Source: DASZCR01 sp035942915
GTDB lineage: Bacteria > Acidobacteriota > Blastocatellia > Pyrinomonadales > Pyrinomonadaceae
Reading direction: 5' to 3'
DNA: 11,431 nucleotides
Assembly (NCBI GenBank): GCA_035942915.1
Contig: DASZCR010000056.1
Span: 1-11,431, forward strand
Position numbers and translations under genes: made by a program. Numbering within the stretch: position 1 is the first letter of the stretch; the number at the start of each line of letters is the position of its first letter. This document shows, in pieces, positions 1 through 5,408 of this stretch. The notes under the pieces were generated by a model. The model worked only from the letters and a program-made list of their open reading frames with translations. It had not been told where the DNA came from and searched no databases.

Positions 1-17
1 ACTGTTTGGTAAACAGT
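1..17. repeat. Perfect inverted repeat, possible operator
   Basis: The window opens with ACTGTTT, a 3-nt spacer GGT, and AAACAGT, a perfect 7+7-bp dyad. It lies about 80 bp upstream of the predicted -35 box of the parA operon. It may be cut by the window edge, so its true length is unknown. It could be a repressor or partition-protein site, or the end of an upstream terminator. Function is inferred from symmetry alone. Confidence 0.35.
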
Positions 18-50
18 CTTCCGACGGCGTCTCTGTTTTCACTCAACACC

Positions 51-64
51 CGCACATCTGTGCG
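51..64. repeat. Perfect inverted repeat upstream of parA operon
   Basis: CGCACA, spacer TC, TGTGCG form a perfect 6+6-bp dyad about 33 bp upstream of the predicted -35 element. Its position suits an operator for the small HTH protein or for ParA-operon autoregulation. Nothing beyond symmetry and position supports this. Confidence 0.3.
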
Positions 65-96
65 CCGCACGCGAGGAGCCTGAAGGTAGAATCATC

Positions 97-125
97 TTGA
101 CGGCTTGGAGAACTATCTTTACAGT
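97..125 (+). promoter_or_regulatory. Sigma70-like promoter of the HTH-ParA operon
   Basis: TTGACG (97-102) matches the -35 consensus at 5 of 6 positions. After 17 nt comes TACAGT (120-125), 4 of 6 for the -10. Transcription would begin near 131-133, almost on the ATG at 134. No Shine-Dalgarno sequence precedes that ATG, so the first gene may be translated from a leaderless mRNA. Confidence 0.5.
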
Positions 126-133
126 GTCTCCGC

Positions 134-325
134 ATGAATACCCCTGCCGATTTAATCACGACGCAAGAAGCGCGCATCATCCTTCAATGCAGTCGCCAGA
201 AGATGACGAACCTCATCAAAGAGGGTTATCTGCGCCACTTCCCTAACCCGCTTGATAAACGAGAGAAACTGGTCAGCGAGGCCGAGGTCAGGGCGTTGCA
301 AACGAAGAGGCGGAGGGCCGCATGA
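134..325 (+). CDS. Small helix-turn-helix (excisionase/MerR-like) DNA-binding protein
   Basis: A 63-aa protein that is almost entirely one HTH_17-type domain. A 'LITTQEARIILQCSRQKMTNLIKEGYL' pattern (about residues 7-33, described here as helix-turn-helix plus wing entry) is followed by a basic C-terminus, TKRRRAA. Such proteins are excisionases or recombination directionality factors of mobile elements, or small operon regulators. The ATG lacks a ribosome site but sits just downstream of a good promoter, consistent with leaderless translation. Its stop overlaps the parA start (ATGA), so the two are translationally coupled. It may regulate this operon or act in excision or partition. The fold is well supported; the role is inferred. 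Confidence 0.75.
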   Translation: MNTPADLITTQEARIILQCSRQKMTNLIKEGYLRHFPNPLDKREKLVSEAEVRALQTKRRRAA

Positions 326-1116
326 AAACCATCGCCGTTGCCAATCAAAAGGGCGGGGTCGGCAAGACGACGACCGCCACCAACCTCGCTGCCGGTCTCG
401 CCATACGCGGTTACAAGACGCTGCTGCTCGACCTCGACAGCCAGTGCAACACGACCTACACCTTTCTCGACCCCAGTCTCATCAGGACGACGCTCGCAGA
501 CGTGCTCGTAGGCCACCATGAACGCCCCCCCCTCATCGACGCCGTCTACGAGACGCACATCGAGAATCTCGATTTAGCGCCCTCGCACATCCGTCTCGCG
601 CTCCTCGAACGCGCCGTGCAAATTGAAGAGCAATATAGACTTAAAGACTCCATCGAGACTCTCGCCGATTATGACTTCGTGCTCATCGACTGCCCCCCTT
701 CTCTCGGCATGACGTTGACACAAGCCCTGATTGCGAGTTCGCATGTCCTCGTTCCTATCGCGGCGCAGTACTACCCTCTGGAAGGCGTCGTCGACCTGAC
801 GCAGACCATCCACGCGACGAAGCGGCCGAACCCTTCGCTTTCGATTCTCGGCTACCTGATAACCTACTTCGACCCCAGAAATCGCATCTGCGGCGAGGCG
901 CTCAACAAAGTGCAGGAGATGTTCAAGGAGTTGGTCTTTGACACGGTCATCCGCACCAACGTCAAACTGCAAACCGCCCCTGCGCGGCGCGAGAGCATCT
1001 ACGAACACGCTCCACAATCTCACGGCAGCCAAGATTACGACGCGCTGACCGACGAAGTGCTCTCACGTCTACAGATGGATTCGACCCTGCGTCTCGTGAA
1101 GGAGGCGGCTAAATGA
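322..1116 (+). CDS. parA: ParA/MinD-family partition ATPase
   Basis: A 264-aa ParA-type P-loop ATPase. The deviant Walker A KGGVGKTT is at residues 10-17 with the signature lysine K10. The A' motif LLLDLDSQ contains D37 and D39, and Walker B VLIDCPP contains D121. Family members dimerise with ATP on nucleoid DNA and segregate plasmids, chromosomes or integrated elements with a centromere-binding partner. The protein has no long N-terminal DNA-binding extension, as in small plasmid ParA proteins; the separate 63-aa HTH protein just upstream could fill that role. A GGAGG ribosome site (311-315) precedes the ATG, and ATGA overlaps join it to both neighbours. There is no standard ParB next to it; the following 362-aa protein is the candidate partner. 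The symbol denotes family, not proven function. Confidence 0.9.
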   Translation: MKTIAVANQKGGVGKTTTATNLAAGLAIRGYKTLLLDLDSQCNTTYTFLDPSLIRTTLADVLVGHHERPPLIDAVYETHIENLDLAPSHIRLALLERAVQIEEQYRLKDSIETLADYDFVLIDCPPSLGMTLTQALIASSHVLVPIAAQYYPLEGVVDLTQTIHATKRPNPSLSILGYLITYFDPRNRICGEALNKVQEMFKELVFDTVIRTNVKLQTAPARRESIYEHAPQSHGSQDYDALTDEVLSRLQMDSTLRLVKEAAK

Positions 1117-2201
1117 CTGACCCGAAAGAGAAACGCAAGCCCGTCGTACACAAGCGCGAACCGAAAAAGCGCACCGATTCGGGCATTTTCGACAATCTCA
1201 GACAGATACCCCAATCGCACCCAGTCGAGGAGTTTCTGCCGCCTGCCAAAGAGCTTCTCAGTACTATGGGTACTCAGAGTACTCTGAGTACTCAGGGTCA
1301 GCCAACTCCCGAAAATCCCATCTCCCCGACGCGCGACTTCATGAAGGTCGCCAACTCGATTCACAGAGAGGCGGTCCCGTCCGGCCTCTTCAAGGGCAAG
1401 TGCAAGCAGATTTATGACTTCCTCTACTCAAAGACGCGCGGCGCGATAGTTCCCTCCAAGAGCGTCCGTCTAACCCGACGCGAAATCATGACCGGCTCCG
1501 ACATCGGTTCGACCAAAACCCTCTTTCTCAACCTGCGCCACCTCCGCGACGTGGGTCTGGTGACATGGGACGAGCGCGTCGGGCCACACGCGGGCAATGT
1601 CTATACAGTACATCTACCCGACGAAACTACTCAGAGTACTCAGAGTACCCAGAGTACTCTGAGTACCCAGAGTGACTCTAGTCCGAAAGTACTCAGAGTA
1701 CTCAGAGTAGAAAGTACTCAGAGTACCCATAGTTCATCTCCAATAGATTCAACAACTTGCGAGAATCCTAAGACTTTTATTAAGACTGATGAGAAAAATG
1801 ATGATGATGAGGCTCTCGCCGGGTTTACCGCAGCGATGAAACAGGCCGTCAAAGAGCTTACGGGTAGGGAATCAACCTCGGCCGAACGGCAGCGTTGGGA
1901 GGAACTGGCTCATGTCCTCATCACCGAATTGAGAATCGCTGCCGCGCGCACAACCGTCTCCAATGTCCCCGCTTTCCTGGCAGAGCACCTGCGCCGTCGC
2001 CTCTTCAAAAAAGACAAGCAGCAACTCGCGCGCGAAGAGGCCGAAAGCTCTATCTCAAACGCGCAGAACGTCGATGCAGCACAGTGTCCGGACTGCTATG
2101 GGACAGGGATGTGGTATCCGCAAGGCTATGAGAAAGGCGTGGCACGCTGCCGTCACGAAAAACTCTCAGCAGCACCAACAGCTTCAGAGCAGCCAAACTG
2201 A
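1113..2201 (+). CDS. Putative partition/replication protein: winged helix, STQ repeats, C-terminal Cys/His motif
   Basis: A 362-aa protein with no exact family that I recognise. The N-terminus is basic (residues 1-20). Residues about 74-168 look like a winged-helix domain: helices around CKQIYDFLYSKTRG, then SVRLTRREIM and TKTLFLNLRHLRDVGLV, then a wing ending in NVYTVHLP. Low-complexity Ser-Thr-Gln/Leu stretches (51-61 and 173-205) flank this domain. They are followed by an acidic patch (KNDDDEA), a helical region (about 236-315) and CPDCYGTG...CRH (325-348), a possible zinc-binding motif reminiscent of phage and plasmid replication or helicase-loader proteins. GGAGG at 1101-1105 and an ATGA overlap couple it to parA. 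It may be a centromere-binding partner of ParA or a replication initiator. The repeat DNA inside it may be its own target. Confidence 0.6.
   Translation: MTDPKEKRKPVVHKREPKKRTDSGIFDNLRQIPQSHPVEEFLPPAKELLSTMGTQSTLSTQGQPTPENPISPTRDFMKVANSIHREAVPSGLFKGKCKQIYDFLYSKTRGAIVPSKSVRLTRREIMTGSDIGSTKTLFLNLRHLRDVGLVTWDERVGPHAGNVYTVHLPDETTQSTQSTQSTLSTQSDSSPKVLRVLRVESTQSTHSSSPIDSTTCENPKTFIKTDEKNDDDEALAGFTAAMKQAVKELTGRESTSAERQRWEELAHVLITELRIAAARTTVSNVPAFLAEHLRRRLFKKDKQQLAREEAESSISNAQNVDAAQCPDCYGTGMWYPQGYEKGVARCRHEKLSAAPTASEQPN
1260..1295 (+). repeat. Four tandem 9-bp repeats (AGTACTCAG type), block A
   Basis: Four consecutive units read AGTACTATG, GGTACTCAG, AGTACTCTG and AGTACTCAG, encoding S-T-M, G-T-Q, S-T-L and S-T-Q. 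Positions 1270-1291 form a perfect 22-bp palindrome centred on the GTAC at 1279-1282. It lies within the ParA-linked gene, just before the winged-helix region. It could be low-complexity linker coding, an iteron- or centromere-like site, or both. Confidence 0.85.
1626..1730 (+). repeat. Interrupted array of nine 9-bp repeats, block B, with internal frame change
   Basis: Five tandem units (1626-1670: ACTACTCAG, AGTACTCAG, AGTACCCAG, AGTACTCTG, AGTACCCAG) are followed by a 17-bp break, two perfect AGTACTCAG units (1688-1705), a 7-bp break and two more units (1713-1730). The units at 1626-1670 and 1713-1730 are in the S-T-Q reading frame. The 1688-1705 pair is shifted and encodes V-L-R repeats instead. 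Positions 1645-1666 repeat the block A palindrome with one changed base. Conservation of the DNA unit across two frames points to a DNA-level role or to two compensating indels. Confidence 0.85.
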
Positions 2202-2388
2202 ACTCTCTCAAGCCAAAGTCTCACATCTACGGTCTGTTTCACCTCTCTGCATGACAGAGAACGCTGCTGTTGTTTCACGCTAATCAATTACGCGTAGAAT
2301 CAGTAAAAGCTTTCCTGATTAATTAGCAGGGTGCACAAAGGCATTGGTTGTGTATCCGTCGTGCTGGAATAGAAGAGTGTAAGACACG

Positions 2389-2415
2389 CCATCTCAACCC
2401 TCAGGTTTGAGATGG
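2389..2415. repeat. Hairpin in convergent intergenic gap
   Basis: CCATCTCAA (2389-2397) pairs perfectly with TTGAGATGG (2407-2415) around a 9-nt loop that can form two more C-G pairs. It lies about 190 bp after the end of the + strand parA operon and has no U-tract on either strand. It may stabilise a 3' end or be part of a termination region, and is not a classical intrinsic terminator. Confidence 0.4.
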
Positions 2416-2453
2416 ACGAATCGTTAGGTGAGGCATCGCGCCGCCGCAAAATG

Positions 2454-2479
2454 AAGGGCGAGACCGGAGTCTCGCCCTT
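2454..2479 (-). terminator. Intrinsic terminator with UNCG tetraloop
   Basis: AAGGGCGAGAC (2454-2464) and GTCTCGCCCTT (2469-2479) form a perfect 11-bp stem. On the - strand the loop is cUCCGg, a stable UNCG tetraloop, and the stem is followed by CATTTTGCGG. This fits termination of the - strand gene whose stop is at 2542. The + strand has only a short UUU after the stem, so weak bidirectional termination of the convergent operon is possible. Confidence 0.8.
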
Positions 2480-2541
2480 TGTCACGTCGCGGCCGTCCGT
2501 TTGGTTTAACGCGGAAGACGGCTGGCTCAGTTGGAAGTCCA

Positions 2542-3225
2542 TTATTGAAGGCTCATTGTGACCCTTCGCGCGCCTTGCCCGATGCGACTGCCGGGGCCGG
2601 AGACGACGCGGTTAAAGCCGGCGAAGATAAGACTGTTGCCGACGGCCGGGTCAGGCAGTGCGAACAGCCTCTTGATGGCGGGCGTCTGGAGCACTCCGTG
2701 CGGTTGTCCGTAGCTCAGATATTGGTCGCAGACCACGAACTTCGCCGCCCCGTTCGTGAGCGCAAGTTCCTGATGAAAGATTCTGTCCACCGTCCCCGGA
2801 GGGTCGATGCTCGGATTGAAGGAGTTGTAGACCGACAGCGCCTGGTCGAGGACTTGCGCTTCGGCTTCGCTGTCAGGACTGCCGGACGAGTCCCCGCCAA
2901 AGCCGTTGTTAGTAGGGGAATCACCGATGTTGACCGTCCACCCCGAAGGCGTCCCTTCGTATTCGACGGCGATGTTGGCGCACCTGCAACCCTTATCGAC
3001 GTTGATGGTGAAGACTGCTTCCAGCCAGCCGTCGCCGTCCGAATCCGTCGGCGCGCTCGTCGTGGTGATGAGCGGATTGGAGCCGATGATTTTTCCGGTG
3101 AGCAAATCGACCATCACCGGGTCTTGAACGCATTGAGCGTGGGTTGCGCCCGCGCAAGCCATAACGAAGCAGAAACATAAGACAGAGCACAGCGACAACT
3201 TCCGGTCTGAGATAGTGAGGTTCAT
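2542..3225 (-). CDS. Secreted protein of unknown function
   Basis: A 227-aa protein I do not recognise. The ATG at 3225 is preceded by AAGGAG with a 7-nt spacer. The N-terminus is a Sec signal peptide: a basic stretch near ISDRK, a Cys-rich hydrophobic core (LCSVLCFCFVMACAGA) and a likely cleavage after THA before QC. No lipobox or membrane anchor is seen. The mature part has DSDGDG (about residues 61-66), resembling one half of an EF-hand/dockerin-type calcium loop, a CRC pair, and an acidic, Gly/Ser-rich stretch GGDSSGSPDSEAEA. It has no obvious catalytic motif. It is transcribed alone, divergent from the serine hydrolase gene and ended by the strong hairpin at 2454-2479. An extracellular or periplasmic location is inferred. 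Confidence 0.75.
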   Translation of the reverse strand: MNLTISDRKLSLCSVLCFCFVMACAGATHAQCVQDPVMVDLLTGKIIGSNPLITTTSAPTDSDGDGWLEAVFTINVDKGCRCANIAVEYEGTPSGWTVNIGDSPTNNGFGGDSSGSPDSEAEAQVLDQALSVYNSFNPSIDPPGTVDRIFHQELALTNGAAKFVVCDQYLSYGQPHGVLQTPAIKRLFALPDPAVGNSLIFAGFNRVVSGPGSRIGQGARRVTMSLQ

Positions 3226-3764
3226 CTATTCTCTCCTTTTGGTTTAAGACGCACAGCGTGGTCTCTGCCCGTCGTGAGGGTAGCGGCCAATGTTTTTGCA
3301 CCGCCGAGAGAGGGCGCGCACACTGTAGGTGAGGCGTGCGCTGATGGTTGTGCTGTTCCGGCAGAGATACTCCTCCGGAGTCGAGAATCCGAACTGAAGA
3401 GAGTTTTACCTCTCCCGTTCTTCGTGTTTTTTAGGGTGATGCCGACGGCATGAGGAATCCGCCAAGCTTTTGAAACGCGGTGGTAGCTATACGCCTGTTC
3501 CTGCCAAGTGTCAACGGGATTTTATTAAGACCAATCCAGCTTCGGATATTCGACGCCGCGCACGTAAAAAGGAAACAACTACCTGTCGGCGTTTACTATC
3601 GGCGGAGAACATCTGCCCTGCGTCCGGCTTTGCGACTGATGCCGGACTCGAATGGTGGATTACTAAATGATTGCTTCTCAAACAAATGTCATAAAAAGGG
3701 CTGCGCCGGTGTTTTAACTAATGGAGCGAATATTTTTCACGACCCTTCAGACGAATCAAAAGAG
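3226..3764. other. Long divergent intergenic region
   Basis: These 539 bases separate the divergent secreted-protein and serine-hydrolase genes. No convincing gene is seen. The hydrolase frame stays open upstream to a GTG at 3480, but that extension precedes a full signal peptide and has no family resemblance. A small frame at 3470-3670 is likewise unrecognised. Structures seen are the palindrome CTCCGGAG near 3374, a weak imperfect hairpin (GAGAG / CTCTC) near 3400-3420 followed by a T-run (GTGTTTTTTA) on the + strand, and TGCCGACGGCA near 3440. No strong promoter could be assigned. The lower GC of 3520-3760 is typical of a promoter or a decayed segment. Confidence 0.5.
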
Positions 3765-5246
3765 ATGCAACTCGCAAATGAGCTGAGACTGTTGCGCCTG
3801 TTTCTGTCGGTGCTTTTTATCTTTGGCTTTCAACATTTCGCAGTAGCCCAATCCGCAACTGACAGCGCGGAAACATTGCTGCGACGCGAAATGCGGGAAC
3901 GCAGAATCCCCGGACTCCAAGCTGCGGTTGTGCATCGTGGAAAAATCGTGCTGCTTCGCTCGTTCGGCATCGCCGATATCCAACACTCTATTCCCGTCAC
4001 CAATAAAAGTATCTTTCCCATCAACTCCTGTACTAAAGCCTTTACGGGTGTAGCGATTATGCAGTTGGTCGAAGAGGGGAAGATTGAGCTTTCGGCTCCT
4101 GTCTCCAGCTATCTCGACGGGCTGCCTGACACTTGGCGTGCTATCACCGTCCGGCAATTACTGACGCATGTTTCCGGCCTCCCCAATATTCTCAACGTTC
4201 TTGACCAGAACACAGGAAAACTTATCGGGAGAGAGACGGAAGAGACGGCTTGGACGAAGGTGCAAGCGATGCCTTTGGAGTTCGCGGCGGGACAAAGGTT
4301 TAGTTATAACCAGACGAACTACGTTCTGTTGGGCAAGATTATTGATAAATACAGTGGCGAACCGTTTGCGCGATTTTTCAGCGAACGCCAGTTTCAAGTC
4401 GCGGGTATGCCGAATACCGTCTTTGGTGATTCGAGGGATGTGATTCCGAATCAAACTCCCTCTTATCGTTATGTCAGGAATATCGACGGCCACGCGCTCG
4501 CCGAAGAAAAACTCATCTTTGCCTATGCCGAATTCCCGCCCTTCCGGCGCACCGCTTCGGGTTTAAATAGCACGGCAGAAGACCTCGCACACTGGATTAT
4601 CGCTTTACGCAAAGGCAAGCTTCTTAAAACAAAAGCGGCGCTCGACACTCTCTGGACGGCGGGGAAGTACAACGACGGTTCGCCTACGCAGTGGTCTCTG
4701 GGTTGGGTCACGAAACCGCGCCACAGACATAGCGCAATCATTGCGACCGGCGGAGGACGCGCGGCGTTTTTCGTTTATCCGGATGCCGATTTGGCCGTCG
4801 TGGTTTTAACCAATCTGGCAGGCGCTTTCCCGGAAGAGTTCATCGACGAGTTGGCAGGATTCTACAACCCGGAAATTCCCGCGTCCGACCCTATCACCGC
4901 GCTTCGTATGCAGTTGCGCAAGCGTGGTTATGAACACGCGATTGAAGTCTACAAAGAATTGAGAAAGAAGGACGCAAACTTCCGACCTTCGGAAACCGAC
5001 CTGAATGATTGGGCATATCGGATGCTCAACGGCGGCGGAAAGAAGAGGGAAGCCCTCGAAATCTTCAAGCTCAACGTCTTCCTCTATCCTGAGAGCGCAA
5101 ATGTCTATGACAGCCTCGCCGAAGCGTTCGAGGCACATGGCGAACGGAAACTAGCCATCGAAAATTACAAGCGTTCGCTGGAGCTAGACCCGAACAACAA
5201 GAACGCTATTCGGCATTTAAAGCAACTCGTTCCAGACTACAAATAA
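3765..5246 (+). CDS. Exported beta-lactamase-family serine hydrolase with C-terminal TPR-like helices
   Basis: The chosen start gives 493 aa and places a signal peptide at the N-terminus (RLFLSVLFIFGFQHFAVA, cleavage after A28). Residues about 35-365 form a class C beta-lactamase/esterase/D-peptidase-like domain. The nucleophile motif S88-C-T-K91 matches SxxK. The usual YxN motif appears as Y181-N-Q, and TGGG (328-331) stands near the usual HxG/KTG site. The C-terminal 380-490 region has TPR-like helices, including ANVYDSLAEAFEAHGERKLA and a canonical ELDPNN turn. Such proteins hydrolyse peptides, esters or amides in the periplasm; the substrate is unknown. It need not confer antibiotic resistance. 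The ribosome site is weak (AAAAGAG directly before the ATG). The frame extends upstream to a GTG at 3480, but that would bury the signal peptide. Confidence 0.85.
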   Translation: MQLANELRLLRLFLSVLFIFGFQHFAVAQSATDSAETLLRREMRERRIPGLQAAVVHRGKIVLLRSFGIADIQHSIPVTNKSIFPINSCTKAFTGVAIMQLVEEGKIELSAPVSSYLDGLPDTWRAITVRQLLTHVSGLPNILNVLDQNTGKLIGRETEETAWTKVQAMPLEFAAGQRFSYNQTNYVLLGKIIDKYSGEPFARFFSERQFQVAGMPNTVFGDSRDVIPNQTPSYRYVRNIDGHALAEEKLIFAYAEFPPFRRTASGLNSTAEDLAHWIIALRKGKLLKTKAALDTLWTAGKYNDGSPTQWSLGWVTKPRHRHSAIIATGGGRAAFFVYPDADLAVVVLTNLAGAFPEEFIDELAGFYNPEIPASDPITALRMQLRKRGYEHAIEVYKELRKKDANFRPSETDLNDWAYRMLNGGGKKREALEIFKLNVFLYPESANVYDSLAEAFEAHGERKLAIENYKRSLELDPNNKNAIRHLKQLVPDYK

Positions 5247-5261
5247 AGCCTCCCTTAACGC

Positions 5262-5287
5262 TTGAGATAGTAAGGATTGAATCTCAA
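5262..5287 (+). repeat. Hairpin after serine hydrolase gene
   Basis: TTGAGAT (5262-5268) and ATCTCAA (5281-5287) form a perfect 7-bp stem with a 12-nt loop, 16 bp after the hydrolase stop. There is no U-tract, so it is at best a weak or factor-dependent termination element. The rest of the 162-bp convergent gap to 5408 shows no other clear structure and no gene. Confidence 0.4.
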
Positions 5288-5408
5288 CGCGCTGAGAACT
5301 GCTGCCCGTTCACAGACCGTTACTTATCCGCAACTGTCTCGTTGACACCGGCGACAGGTGCGCGAAAGACTCGTGTGCTTCTTCCCTCCGTTCGTGCGCG
5401 TGCAGACC

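Larger units (their letters stand above)
2202..2541. other. Intergenic gap between convergent genes
   Basis: No credible gene is seen in these 340 bases; short open frames here lack ribosome sites and run through the terminator. The gap holds a loose dyad AATCAG (2298-2303) / CTGATT (2315-2320) around the palindrome AAAGCTTT (2306-2313). It also holds a 9-bp hairpin at 2389-2415 and the terminator at 2454-2479. The AT-richer 2280-2330 part could contain regulatory sites, but nothing is specific enough to name. Confidence 0.6.

Noticed and set aside
574..1032. 152-aa open frame on the - strand
   Set aside because: Antisense to parA with no independent support.
1260..1730. CRISPR-like array
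   Set aside because: The unit is 9 bp, mostly tandem without spacers of constant length, and lies inside an intact coding frame.
2300..2542. 80-aa open frame on the - strand in the convergent gap
   Set aside because: It runs through the strong terminator hairpin and starts at the stop of the secreted-protein gene without a ribosome site.
2479..3180. 233-aa open frame on the + strand
   Set aside because: It is antisense to the secreted-protein gene, which has a ribosome site, signal peptide and terminator; this frame is Arg/Asp-rich with no such signals.
5247..5408. Bidirectional intrinsic terminator between the convergent hydrolase and fusion genes
   Set aside because: Only a 7-bp stem without U-tract was found; no convincing terminator for either strand could be supported.
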